DNA of 64,000 nt from UBA6059 sp964351595 (GTDB lineage: Bacteria; Bacteroidota; Bacteroidia; Cytophagales; Cyclobacteriaceae): the NCBI GenBank assembly GCA_964351595.1, contig CAYGOT010000001.1, positions 1-64,000 on the forward strand. Direction: 5' to 3'. The notes under the pieces were generated by a model that made no database searches, was not told the DNA's origin, and saw only the letters and a program-made list of their open reading frames with translations. A program made the translations under genes and the position numbers. How positions within the stretch are numbered: the first letter of the stretch is position 1; each line of letters opens with the position of its first letter. Below, piece after piece: positions 7,482 to 16,264 of this stretch.

Positions 7482-8665
7482 AAAAAGTAGTTCTGGCATA
7501 CAGTGGAGGATTGGACACCTCCTATTGTGCAAAGCATTTATCAGCAGATCTTGGCTATGAAGTGCATGGTGTAACGGTTAACACGGGCAGCTTTACAGAG
7601 GAAGAGCTTAAGGAAATAGCACACAAGGCCAAAATCCTGGGAGTAGTCGACTATCAGGTCATTGAGGAAACGGAACGATATTACCAGCAAGGTGTGAAGT
7701 ATCTCCTTTTTGGGAATGTGCTGAAGAACAACACCTATCCACTTTCAGTAAGTGCTGAGCGTGTATTTCAGGCGATTGCGATAGCTCAGTATGCGAAGAA
7801 AATTGATGCTGATGCCATTGCGCATGGTAGCACCGGGGCAGGAAACGATCAGATCAGGTTTGATATGATCTTTCATGCCATTTGTCCGGATATGGAGATT
7901 ATCACACCTATTCGGGATAATACGCTAACTCGAGAGGAAGAGATTAGCTATCTACAGTCGCATGGTATAGAAGGAGACTGGGAAAAAGCCGCCTATTCTA
8001 TCAATCAGGGGCTTTGGGGCACCTCAGTTGGGGGTAAGGAAACGCTCACTTCCGACCAGTTCTTGCCAGAGGAGGCCTTTCCTTTTGAGGTGACTAAGCA
8101 AGAACCGACGAGGATCAAGCTAAGCTTCAATAAGGGTGAGGCAGTGGAACTTAATGGAAAGGAATATGCCCCCATTGACCTGATTAATGAGTTGAATGGG
8201 ATTGCAAATACATACGGAATCGGTCGTGATATCCACGTGGGAGATACCATCATAGGGATTAAGGGTCGCGTGGGGTTTGTGGCTGCAGCTACCTTGATCC
8301 TGATCAAAGCACACCATCTCTTGGAAAAACATGTGCTGACGAAGCAACAGCTCCAAATCAAAGATCAACTGTCTTACACCTATGGCAACCTGGTCCATGA
8401 AGGACAGTTTCTTGACCCGGCTATGCGGGATATTGAGCAGTTTTTGGAGAGCTCCCAGCAGCATGTGACCGGAGAGGTCGAAGTTTTACTCGCACCTTAC
8501 CGATTTCAGGTGTTGGGCGTCAATTCTCCGAATGACCTTATGCAAACCGGCTTTGGTAGCTATGGTGAGGTGAACAAGGGCTGGACGGCTCAGGACGCTC
8601 GCGGGTTTGCAAAAATATTTGGCAATCAGACAAGAATCTACAGAAGCTTACACAATGGCGAATAG
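7478..8665 (+). CDS. argG: Argininosuccinate synthase
   Basis: ArgG joins citrulline and aspartate with ATP to form argininosuccinate. The 395-residue length is normal. The N-terminal pyrophosphatase-type loop AYSGGLDTS (residues 8-16), the HGSTGAGNDQIRF segment and the EKAAYSINQGLWG segment are clear. The start overlaps the GNAT gene by four bases (ATGA) and the end overlaps argC by eleven. It is placed ahead of the earlier pathway steps, an order common to Bacteroidota arginine operons. Confidence 0.96.
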   Translation: MKKVVLAYSGGLDTSYCAKHLSADLGYEVHGVTVNTGSFTEEELKEIAHKAKILGVVDYQVIEETERYYQQGVKYLLFGNVLKNNTYPLSVSAERVFQAIAIAQYAKKIDADAIAHGSTGAGNDQIRFDMIFHAICPDMEIITPIRDNTLTREEEISYLQSHGIEGDWEKAAYSINQGLWGTSVGGKETLTSDQFLPEEAFPFEVTKQEPTRIKLSFNKGEAVELNGKEYAPIDLINELNGIANTYGIGRDIHVGDTIIGIKGRVGFVAAATLILIKAHHLLEKHVLTKQQLQIKDQLSYTYGNLVHEGQFLDPAMRDIEQFLESSQQHVTGEVEVLLAPYRFQVLGVNSPNDLMQTGFGSYGEVNKGWTAQDARGFAKIFGNQTRIYRSLHNGE

Positions 8666-9629
8666 TATCAAAGTAGGAATCATTGGAGGAGCAGGCTACA
8701 CCGCGGGCGAGTTGACACGCATCCTATTGCATCACCCCTCGGCAGAACTCACCTATAGCCAAAGCGAAAGCAACGCTGGCAATCTTATGTCCTCAGTTCA
8801 CCAAGACCTCATCGGTGAGACAGACATGCGATTCTCCGCTGGATTCGGGCAGGAAGTGGACGTGGTGTTTTTATGCAAAGGGCACGGCCAATCGCGAATC
8901 TTCATAACGGAAACTACTTTGCCGGGCAATCCTAAGATCATCGACCTAAGTCATGATTACCGACTCTGTGACACCAGTGATGGGTTTGTCTACGGCCTAC
9001 CGGAATTAAATCATGATGCGATAGTCAGCGCAGACAAAGTGGCAAATCCAGGTTGTTTCGCCACCTGCATACAGCTGGGCTTATTACCCGCGTTTGCAGC
9101 TAATGCAGTTGAGGGAGATGTGAGCATCAGTGGTATCACCGGATCAACTGGTGCGGGTCAATCCCTCTCCAGAACTTCACACTTTAGCTGGCGAAACAAC
9201 AACATGAGCGTCTACAAAGCACTGAAGCACCAACACCTACTGGAGATTGGTGAATCCATCACTCAGCTATCGCCAGGCTTTAGGAACGAACTATTATTCA
9301 TTCCCTATCGGGGAAACTTCCCTCGTGGCATCATCACCACTAGCCACTTCCGCACTTCGAAGAGCAATCAGGAGCTATTCGATCTCTACGCAGACTATTA
9401 CGATAATGCAAAATTCACGCATGTGACTGACCAAAACCCGGACCTGAAGATGGTGATCAATACCAACAAAGCAATTGTGTTTCCTGAAGTTATTGATGGT
9501 ACAGCCGTAGTGGTGACGGTGATCGACAATCTACTCAAAGGAGCCTCTGGCCAGGCGATCCAAAACATGAACATCATGTTTGGGCTTGATCAAAATCAAG
9601 GATTGAATCTAAAGACAATAGCATATTAG
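8655..9629 (+). CDS. argC: N-acyl-gamma-glutamyl-phosphate reductase
   Basis: ArgC reduces N-acyl-glutamyl phosphate to the semialdehyde with NADPH. The 324-residue product has the Rossmann start VGIIGGAGYTAGELTRILL, the catalytic cysteine segment NPGCFATCIQLGLLP and the GSTGAGQSLSRTSHF region. The ATG at 8655, which overlaps argG by 11 bases, was chosen over an in-frame codon 48 bases earlier because it places the Rossmann motif at the normal distance from the N-terminus. It is followed by argF' after 5 bases. Confidence 0.95.
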   Translation: MANSIKVGIIGGAGYTAGELTRILLHHPSAELTYSQSESNAGNLMSSVHQDLIGETDMRFSAGFGQEVDVVFLCKGHGQSRIFITETTLPGNPKIIDLSHDYRLCDTSDGFVYGLPELNHDAIVSADKVANPGCFATCIQLGLLPAFAANAVEGDVSISGITGSTGAGQSLSRTSHFSWRNNNMSVYKALKHQHLLEIGESITQLSPGFRNELLFIPYRGNFPRGIITTSHFRTSKSNQELFDLYADYYDNAKFTHVTDQNPDLKMVINTNKAIVFPEVIDGTAVVVTVIDNLLKGASGQAIQNMNIMFGLDQNQGLNLKTIAY

Positions 9630-9634
9630 CAATT

Positions 9635-10579
9635 ATGAAGCATTTCTTATCCGTAGATGACGTAGCTGACCCCATGGCGCTGGCCAGGGAAGCCATGAAC
9701 CTCAAGTCTCATCCATTAGTGTATGACGATTTGGGTACGCGAAAGGTACTGGGGTTGATTTTTCTGAATCCAAGCCTACGTACACGGATGAGCACGACTC
9801 GTGCCGCATATAACCTTAGCATGAATGTGATGGCGCTAAACATGAGTCATGACTCATGGACGTTAGAGACGGAAGACGGTGTAGTGATGGATGGTGACTC
9901 CATCGAGCATGTCAAAGATGCCGCGGCAGTGATGGGACAGTATTGCGAAATTATAGGCATTCGCTCATTTCCCTCTCTCAAGGACAGAGAGGAGGATTAT
10001 GGTGAGCATCTGATCAAGTACTTTGCCAAATACTCGGGAGTACCTGTGGTCAATTTGGAGTCGTCCACGGTTCATCCGTTGCAGTCTTTAGCAGACCTAG
10101 TCACTATCGAGGAACTGAAAAAAACAAAGAAGCCCAAAGTGGTCATGACCTGGGCACCACATGTGAGAGCGCTACCGCAATCAGTGCCCAACTCTTTTGC
10201 AGAGTGGATGAACAGGACGGATTATGACTTTACCATAGCGCATCCCGAAGGGCTGGAACTAGCATCAAAGTTTGTTGGAAAAGCCGAAGTGGTACATGAC
10301 CAGCAAGCAGCTTTGGAGGGTGCAGATTTTGTCTATGTCAAAAACTGGTCGGGTTACGAACACTATGCAGAACTTGTTAATGATCGATCGTGGATGGTGA
10401 CTTTGGAAAAACTGAAGAAGACGAATAATGCCAGGCTCATGCATTGCCTGCCAGTGAGGAGAAATGTGGTGATTTCGGATGATGCCTTGGACAGCCAGCA
10501 CTCTGTCATATTAAAGCAGGCGGCCAATCGGGTCTGCGCAGCGCAGGCTGTGCTGAAGACCATATTGATGAGTTCATGA
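9635..10579 (+). CDS. argF': N-acyl-L-ornithine carbamoyltransferase (probably N-succinylornithine type)
   Basis: This 314-residue transcarbamylase belongs to the ArgF' branch that carbamoylates N-acylated ornithine. The carbamoyl-phosphate loop appears as NPSLRTRMS (residues 45-53) instead of the STRT of ordinary OTCases, and HCLPVRRN lies near the C-terminus. From literature I recall, a Glu at the position equivalent to residue 90 marks the N-acetylornithine enzyme of Xanthomonas, while Pro90 marks the N-succinylornithine enzyme of Bacteroides fragilis. Here residue 90 is Ile (MDGDSIEH), which lacks the acetyl-specific Glu and so favours the succinyl form. It overlaps argB by four bases. 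Confidence 0.92.
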   Translation: MKHFLSVDDVADPMALAREAMNLKSHPLVYDDLGTRKVLGLIFLNPSLRTRMSTTRAAYNLSMNVMALNMSHDSWTLETEDGVVMDGDSIEHVKDAAAVMGQYCEIIGIRSFPSLKDREEDYGEHLIKYFAKYSGVPVVNLESSTVHPLQSLADLVTIEELKKTKKPKVVMTWAPHVRALPQSVPNSFAEWMNRTDYDFTIAHPEGLELASKFVGKAEVVHDQQAALEGADFVYVKNWSGYEHYAELVNDRSWMVTLEKLKKTNNARLMHCLPVRRNVVISDDALDSQHSVILKQAANRVCAAQAVLKTILMSS

Positions 10580-11373
10580 CTAAGGAGACACTACATATAG
10601 TTAAGGTGGGTGGCCAGGTCGTGAATGATGAGGGCATGATGACGGATTTTCTGGACTCTTTTCAAAAGCTTGATGGCCTGAAAATATTGGTTCACGGTGG
10701 CGGTAAGCTGGCGACTCAGCTCGCCAGTGATCTTGGGGTACCCGTCTCGATGATCGACGGTCGCAGGGTGACGGATCAGGAAATGATCAGGATCGTCACC
10801 ATGGCTTATGCCGGCGAAGCAAACAAGCGGATCGTGGCTCAGCTTCAGGGCCTGGGTTGTAATGCACTTGGCCTGACTGGAGCCGATGGCAACCTCATCG
10901 AATCATCTCTGAGACCCCCGCTCAACGGGATTGATTATGGGTTGATCGGAGAGCCGAACAAGGTAAATACTGACCTGATAAATAATCTGCTGAGCTCCGA
11001 ATACGTACCCGTCATCGCACCACTGACGCATGACAAAAAAGGTCAATTGCTTAACCTCAATGCAGATACCATCGCCAGTACGGTGGCCAAAGCGATGAGT
11101 ACTTTGTACAATGTCTCTTTGATCTACGCATTCGAACTGGTGGGTGTGCTAAGGGACGTTGCAGACCTCAATTCCTTGATAAAGAAGATGGACAGGACAG
11201 AGTTTGAAGCCATGAAAGAGGAGAAGATTATCCACAGTGGAATGCTACCTAAACTCGAAAACGCAATGGCGGTAGCCGAGAGTGGTGTTAGTGAAGTGAG
11301 CATTTGTAAATATGACAAAATAGGAAATATGGCAATAGCCGAATTTAATGACTGCACCAGAATCTATGCATAG
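10576..11373 (+). CDS. argB: N-acylglutamate kinase
   Basis: An amino-acid-kinase family protein of 265 residues that phosphorylates N-acyl-glutamate. The N-terminal KVGGQVVND and the LVHGGGKLATQL phosphate-binding loop (near residue 37) are typical, as is the segment LNLNADTIASTVAKAM. The length matches short, arginine-insensitive ArgB forms. Given the neighbouring argF' type, the substrate may be N-succinyl-glutamate (inference). It is coupled to argF' by an ATGA overlap and its end overlaps argE. Confidence 0.92.
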   Translation: MTKETLHIVKVGGQVVNDEGMMTDFLDSFQKLDGLKILVHGGGKLATQLASDLGVPVSMIDGRRVTDQEMIRIVTMAYAGEANKRIVAQLQGLGCNALGLTGADGNLIESSLRPPLNGIDYGLIGEPNKVNTDLINNLLSSEYVPVIAPLTHDKKGQLLNLNADTIASTVAKAMSTLYNVSLIYAFELVGVLRDVADLNSLIKKMDRTEFEAMKEEKIIHSGMLPKLENAMAVAESGVSEVSICKYDKIGNMAIAEFNDCTRIYA

Positions 11374-12454
11374 TTCGAAGACCCGTGGGAACCAGGCGAT
11401 TGATCTGCTCATGCAGCTCATCTCAATACAGAGCTTTAGCCGTGAGGAAGACCGAACTGCCGAGTTGATCAGTAATACGCTCAAGTCGGAGGGAGTTGAT
11501 ATTGAAAGAAAGGGAAATAATATTTGGGCCTATAACCAACACTTCGATCCGGCCAAGCCTACGATACTACTTAATTCCCATCATGATACAGTGAAGCCCA
11601 ACGCAGGGTACACACGCGACCCTTTCGTACCCGAAATCATAGATGGTAAGCTCTATGGCCTGGGAAGTAATGATGCAGGCGGATGTTTGGTAAGCCTTAT
11701 GCAGCTTTTTCTTCATTTCCATAGTCGGGAGGATTTGCCCTTTAACCTGGTGTATACCGCTACAGCCGAGGAGGAGATTTCCGGTAGGGGGGGAGTAGAG
11801 TCTATCCTATTGGAATTGCCGGAGATCCATCTGGGAATCGTAGGAGAGCCCACCGAGATGGCCATGGCCGTATCCGAAAAGGGCTTGATGGTGCTCGATT
11901 GTTTGGTGAAGGGAAAAGCAGGACATGCCGCACGATCGACAGGTGTGAATGCCATCTATGAAGCCATGAAGGACCTGGACTGGGTGAGAAACTTTCAGTT
12001 CCCGAAGGTCTCTGAGCACCTTGGCCCAATAAAAATGACGGTGACGGTGATCAATGCGGGAAGTCAGCACAATGTGATTCCCGCCAGATGCTCCTACGTG
12101 ATCGATGTGCGACCTACTGATGCTTACACCAACTCCGAAACGCTTGAGATCATCAAAAAGCACCTTAAAGCGGAAGTGAAGGAACGCTCTCTTCGACTAA
12201 ATTCCAGTGCTATTGCTAAGGATCACATTGCACTCAAAGCAGCCACAGCATTGGGGATTGAGCAGTTTGGATCTCCCACCACCTCAGACCAGGCAGTGAT
12301 GGACTTCCCTACCGTGAAAATGGGTCCGGGCAGATCTCAGAGATCACATACGCCGGATGAGTTCATCTTTGTGAATGAAATAGAACAAGGGATTGACGAA
12401 TACATCAGGTTGATAGATAAGATTTTCGAATTGAAAAAAGCACTGGTAATATGA
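11366..12454 (+). CDS. argE: M20-family N-acyl-ornithine/citrulline deacylase
   Basis: A 362-residue M20 metallohydrolase. Visible metal and catalytic residues are the HHDTVKP segment, the SNDAGGCL Asp, the TAEEEISGRGG Glu pair, GEPTE, and the C-terminal RSHTPDEF His. In a pathway with argF' its job is to remove the acyl group from N-acylcitrulline before ArgG. Two starts are possible: ATG at 11348 (26-base overlap with argB) or ATG at 11366 (8-base overlap). The second gives the more usual short N-terminus and was chosen. It overlaps argH by four bases. Confidence 0.9.
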   Translation: MHSSKTRGNQAIDLLMQLISIQSFSREEDRTAELISNTLKSEGVDIERKGNNIWAYNQHFDPAKPTILLNSHHDTVKPNAGYTRDPFVPEIIDGKLYGLGSNDAGGCLVSLMQLFLHFHSREDLPFNLVYTATAEEEISGRGGVESILLELPEIHLGIVGEPTEMAMAVSEKGLMVLDCLVKGKAGHAARSTGVNAIYEAMKDLDWVRNFQFPKVSEHLGPIKMTVTVINAGSQHNVIPARCSYVIDVRPTDAYTNSETLEIIKKHLKAEVKERSLRLNSSAIAKDHIALKAATALGIEQFGSPTTSDQAVMDFPTVKMGPGRSQRSHTPDEFIFVNEIEQGIDEYIRLIDKIFELKKALVI

Positions 12455-13785
12455 AACTCTGGCAAAAGGAAACAGCGATTAATGACCGTATCGAAGCATT
12501 TACAGTCGGTCAGGACCGTGACCTGGATGTGTGGCTGGCACCTTTTGATGTACTGGGTTCTCTGGCACATGCTCAGATGTTGGAAAGCATTGGCTTGCTC
12601 GAATCGGCGGAGCTACAAAGCTTAAGAGCAGAGTTGATTAAGCTGTATCACAAGGCTGAAAAGCGAGAATTGATCATCGAAGAGGGCGTGGAGGACATCC
12701 ATTCACAGGTGGAGCTAATGCTGACCCAGGCGCTTGGTGATGTGGGTAAGAAGATCCACAGTGGTCGCTCCCGCAATGATCAGGTACTAGTGGACACCAA
12801 GATGTACCTACGCTGGGAAATTGAGGAAATACTGGATCTGGTTTCGAAATTGTTTCAGACACTGCAAGGGCTGAGTGAGGCTCACAAAGACAAGCTAATG
12901 CCCGGTTATACCCATCTGCAGGTCGCTATGCCATCGTCCTTCGGGCTTTGGTTTGGCGCTTATGCCGAGAGTTTATCTGATGATGTGAATTTCCTAAAGG
13001 CGGCTTTCGATGTGGTCAATCAGAATCCGTTGGGTTCCGCTGCTGGCTATGGATCTTCTTTCCCATTGGATCGGCAGATGACGAGCGACCTCCTTGGCTT
13101 TGCCAGCCCCAACTTCAACTCGGTTTACGCTCAAATGACGCGAGGTAAGTCAGAGAAGGCGATGGCTACCGGGATGAGTTTCCTGGCGGGTACGATGGGT
13201 AAGATGGCGATGGATATCTGCCTCTACATGGGTCAGAACTATGGCTTCCTCACTTTCCCGGATGAACTGACTACAGGCTCGAGTATCATGCCGCACAAAA
13301 AGAACCCGGATGTCTTTGAGCTGGTGCGTGCCAGATGCAATGAGCTTCAGGCTTTGCCAAACACATTGACATTGACTATCAATAATCTACCTTCTGGTTA
13401 TCATAGGGACCTGCAGTTGCTCAAAGAGGAGCTGGTGCCGGCTATTCAGAACATGAAGTCCTGCCTTGAGATCAGTGAGTTCATGCTGCAGAATATCATT
13501 ATCAAAGATTCGATTACGGACGCTGACACGTATGATTACCTCTTTACCGTGGAGGAAGTCAATAAGCTAGTCCTCGAAGGAGTACCTTTCAGGGATGCGT
13601 ATAAGCAGGTAGGAGCAAAAGTCGAAAGCGGAGAATATCTAGCCAACCGTGAAGTAAATCACACACATCTTGGCAGCATTGGCAACCTTGGAAATGAGTT
13701 GATAGCGGAGAGATTTAAGATGAGAGTTGAGGGGTTTGGGTTTGAGGAGATCAATAAAGCGCTGATGCACTTAGTTGAAAATTGA
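12451..13785 (+). CDS. argH: Argininosuccinate lyase
   Basis: ArgH splits argininosuccinate to arginine and fumarate, ending the pathway. The 444-residue protein carries the superfamily signature GSSIMPHKKNPDVFE, the early HSGRSRNDQV segment and PGYTHLQVAMPSSFG. It is the last gene of the operon, coupled to argE by an ATGA overlap. A hairpin between it and the convergent metZ gene may stop both transcripts. Confidence 0.96.
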   Translation: MKLWQKETAINDRIEAFTVGQDRDLDVWLAPFDVLGSLAHAQMLESIGLLESAELQSLRAELIKLYHKAEKRELIIEEGVEDIHSQVELMLTQALGDVGKKIHSGRSRNDQVLVDTKMYLRWEIEEILDLVSKLFQTLQGLSEAHKDKLMPGYTHLQVAMPSSFGLWFGAYAESLSDDVNFLKAAFDVVNQNPLGSAAGYGSSFPLDRQMTSDLLGFASPNFNSVYAQMTRGKSEKAMATGMSFLAGTMGKMAMDICLYMGQNYGFLTFPDELTTGSSIMPHKKNPDVFELVRARCNELQALPNTLTLTINNLPSGYHRDLQLLKEELVPAIQNMKSCLEISEFMLQNIIIKDSITDADTYDYLFTVEEVNKLVLEGVPFRDAYKQVGAKVESGEYLANREVNHTHLGSIGNLGNELIAERFKMRVEGFGFEEINKALMHLVEN

Positions 13786-13790
13786 GAATG

Positions 13791-13841
13791 GAGAATTGAA
13801 AATGAGGATTATCAATTGTCCATTTTCCATTCACAATTCTC
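13791..13841. terminator. Possible bidirectional hairpin between argH and metZ
   Basis: GAGAATTG (13791-13798) pairs with CAATTCTC (13834-13841), and AAAATG (13799-13804) with CATTTT (13821-13826), giving a long interrupted stem between two converging genes. It overlaps the metZ stop codon. AT-rich, with no strong T tract on either side. Confidence 0.35.
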
Positions 13842-15007
13842 TATCCAATCGCCTGCTCCACATCAGCAATAATATCCTCAATACTCTCCAATCCGACTGA
13901 AACCCTGACCAGCCCATCGGTAATGCCCACGGACGCACGTTCCTGTGGGGAAAGCTTGGAATGCGTGGTGGAAGCAGGGTGCGTGACAATCGAGCGTGTG
14001 TCTCCAAGATTCGCGGAGATCTTTAGCATTTTGAGCTTATTGAGCATGGGAAAGACGTCCTTAGCACCTGACTTGAGCTCGAAGGTGACCAGGCCGCCTC
14101 CGTATTTCATTTGTTCTTTGGCAATGGCCTGGGCGGGATGCGAGTCCAGGAAAGGGTACTTCACCCAACCGACCTTAGGATGCGTCTCCAGGTATTGTGC
14201 GAGAGCAAGCGCATTCTCGCAGTGGCGCTCCATGCGGACGTGAAGTGTTTCGAGACTTTTGGAGAGTATCCAGGCGTGAAAAGGCGAGAGCGCCGGGCCG
14301 GTATGACGGCATAAGAACATCACCTTCTCCATCAACTCTTCAGATGTGAGAATCGCGCCACCCAACACACGACCTTGTCCATCGATGAACTTAGTAGCGC
14401 TGTGCGTTACGATATCAGCACCAAAATCTTTCGGCGTTTGTAAATAAGGCGTGGCGAAGCAATTATCAATATTCATAAGGATACCATGCGTCTTGCAGAG
14501 CTCACCCATGTGCTTCAAATTCATAATATCAAGTCCCGGATTGCTGGGAGTTTCACCGAAGAACATTTTGGTATTGGGTTGGATGGCCGCCTCCCAGCTA
14601 TCAGGATCGTTGATGTCCACATAAGTGGTGGTCACACCCCAGCGTGGGAGCAGCTGGGTGAAGATCTGATGTGTTGATCCGAAGACGGATCTTGAGGCCA
14701 CTATATGATCACCGGCAGAGACAAAGGCCGCAATACTGCCAAACATAGCCGCCATACCTGTAGCGGTAGGGAAGCCGGCTTCCATTTTTTCCAACAGGCA
14801 CATTTTGCCAATAAACTCATCGGTGTTGGGATTGGAGTAGCGACTGTAGATGTTGCCCTCTACTTCGCCAGCGAATAAGTCCCTGGCATGCTCCGCAGAC
14901 TCAAATACAAAACCAGAAGTTGGGAAAATGGGAGCGGAGTGCTCACCGTAGGCCGTGCGCTCCATTTGAGCTCTGATGGCCTTAGACTCAAATTGATAGT
15001 TGTCCAT
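13841..15007 (-). CDS. metZ: O-succinylhomoserine sulfhydrylase (trans-sulfuration PLP enzyme)
   Basis: A Cys/Met-metabolism PLP-dependent enzyme of 388 residues. The PLP lysine is Lys206 in HSATKFIDGQGR, and the segments YSRYSNPNTDEF, TATGMAAMFG and GETPSNPG are family-typical. The DGQGR sequence after the lysine and the overall pattern fit O-succinylhomoserine sulfhydrylase, which makes homocysteine directly from sulfide; cystathionine gamma-synthase is the main alternative. It would feed homocysteine to MetH at the end of the window. It diverges from the rhodanese gene. No riboswitch is visible in its short upstream region. Confidence 0.85.
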   Translation of the reverse strand: MDNYQFESKAIRAQMERTAYGEHSAPIFPTSGFVFESAEHARDLFAGEVEGNIYSRYSNPNTDEFIGKMCLLEKMEAGFPTATGMAAMFGSIAAFVSAGDHIVASRSVFGSTHQIFTQLLPRWGVTTTYVDINDPDSWEAAIQPNTKMFFGETPSNPGLDIMNLKHMGELCKTHGILMNIDNCFATPYLQTPKDFGADIVTHSATKFIDGQGRVLGGAILTSEELMEKVMFLCRHTGPALSPFHAWILSKSLETLHVRMERHCENALALAQYLETHPKVGWVKYPFLDSHPAQAIAKEQMKYGGGLVTFELKSGAKDVFPMLNKLKMLKISANLGDTRSIVTHPASTTHSKLSPQERASVGITDGLVRVSVGLESIEDIIADVEQAIG

Positions 15008-15098
15008 GCGAGTATTAGTCTAAAAAACCGCAAGGTAGTAGGATGATCAGGCTTTACGCAACAGAAACGCATTATATTCGCGGTAGCATAAAACCTTA

Positions 15099-15422
15099 AT
15101 GCAGATGAAAGAAGTAACCGTACAAGAGCTCAAAGCGATGATCGACAACAAGGAAGATTTCCAGTTGGTGGATGTGCGTGAGCAGAATGAATACGATTTT
15201 GCTAACCTCGACGGAGAGTTGATTCCGCTAGGGGATGTGATAGCAGAGCACGAAAAGATAGCTAAGGATAAAAAAGTGGTAATCCACTGCCGCAGTGGTG
15301 CGAGAAGTGGTTCTGCTGTTAAGGCACTGGAGCAACAGTTCGGGTACGAAAACCTCTACAATCTCAAAGGTGGCATTCTGGCCTGGTCGGCAGAGGTCGA
15401 TCCTTCCGTACCGTCGTATTAA
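15099..15422 (+). CDS. Single-domain rhodanese-like protein
   Basis: A 107-residue cytoplasmic rhodanese domain with the active-site Cys64 in HCRSGARS and the substrate-loop fit of a sulfurtransferase. The LVDVREQNEYDFANLDG segment and LKGGILAWSAEVDPSVP ending are family-typical. A second ATG two codons downstream is an equal start candidate. It is divergent from the sulfur-assimilation gene metZ, which suggests a role in sulfane-sulfur handling, though this is inference from position. Confidence 0.88.
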   Translation: MQMKEVTVQELKAMIDNKEDFQLVDVREQNEYDFANLDGELIPLGDVIAEHEKIAKDKKVVIHCRSGARSGSAVKALEQQFGYENLYNLKGGILAWSAEVDPSVPSY

Positions 15423-15456
15423 ATATAAAAGCTGCTTCCCTTGCGAGAAACAGCTT
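15422..15456 (-). terminator. Terminator for the YceI-like gene
   Basis: AAGCTG (15429-15434) and CAGCTT (15451-15456) form a stem extended by TTC/GAA pairs. On the minus strand it is followed by TTTTATATTT, fitting termination of the minus-strand YceI gene. It may also serve the convergent rhodanese gene. Confidence 0.5.
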
Positions 15457-15493
15457 CGTCTTCCTTAGCTAATTAAGTTCTTAATTGTAGACT

Positions 15494-16081
15494 TTATTTG
15501 GCTACTGCTGTGACAGCCAGGGTAAAGTCATCATAGATCACTTTGTCGCCCAGGCCGTCGAAGAAGCTGCCACTTCCGTAGCGCACGTCATACTCACTTC
15601 TGTCAACCGTGATGTCCGCCTTGGCAGTTACAGCGCCATTGCTCACTTCGACGGATGCAGGAAATTTGATTTCCTTTGTAGTTGCTTTGATGGTCAGGTC
15701 AGCCACTATTTTGTATTGACCGGGTCCTTGAGGCACTACGCTCTTGATCACCACTTTTGAAGTAGGATAAGTCGCTACGCCGAAGAAGTCATCAGACTTC
15801 AGGTGACCGACCAATTTGTCATTGTACTCACCTTCAAGGTCAGTGTTGGTAATGCTGCTCATGTCGATGACGAATGTGCCGCCGGTCAACTGATCACCGT
15901 CGAAAGTGAAGCCACCTTCTTTTACGCTGATGTTGCCCGTATGCTCTCCGCCGACTTTTGCGCCAGTCCATACGATCGTAGTTTGGTTTGTGTCGATAGC
16001 ATACTCAGCTTTTTCAGCAGGTGTGGTGAACGCAAATGCTACAAATGCGCCCAAAGCCAATAGATAGTTAAAAGTTTTCAT
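15494..16081 (-). CDS. YceI-like periplasmic lipid-binding protein
   Basis: A 195-residue YceI-family protein, a beta-barrel fold that binds isoprenoid-type lipids in the periplasm. A signal peptide is clear (MKTFNYLLALGAFVAFAFTTPA). The mature part has the typical YAIDTNQTTIVWTGAKVGG start, HLKSDDFFGVATYPTSKVVI in the middle and ITVDRSEYDVRYGSGSFFDGLGDKVI near the end. The physiological ligand cannot be told from sequence. It is a single gene with its own terminator. Confidence 0.9.
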   Translation of the reverse strand: MKTFNYLLALGAFVAFAFTTPAEKAEYAIDTNQTTIVWTGAKVGGEHTGNISVKEGGFTFDGDQLTGGTFVIDMSSITNTDLEGEYNDKLVGHLKSDDFFGVATYPTSKVVIKSVVPQGPGQYKIVADLTIKATTKEIKFPASVEVSNGAVTAKADITVDRSEYDVRYGSGSFFDGLGDKVIYDDFTLAVTAVAK

Positions 16082-16264
16082 CGTTATAGTAAATTTAAAT
16101 GTATGTACATATAATGTTTAGACACAATAACGAGAGCTGGGCGAAAGTGTTTGGAAATTGTAGAAATATTTATGCTGCTGAGCGGATGAGGGGACGCGGG
16201 ATTAGGTCTATGCTATAGATTGGTACCTACCGGAATAAGTAGAGTTACTCCTATTGTAGCTAGA

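Noticed and set aside
15008..15098. Riboswitch upstream of metZ
   Set aside because: The 90-base divergent region shows no S-box or SAM-II elements on either strand.
16102..16111. Palindrome TATGTACATA upstream of the YceI gene
   Set aside because: Only ten bases and AT-rich, easily arising by chance; no second copy nearby.
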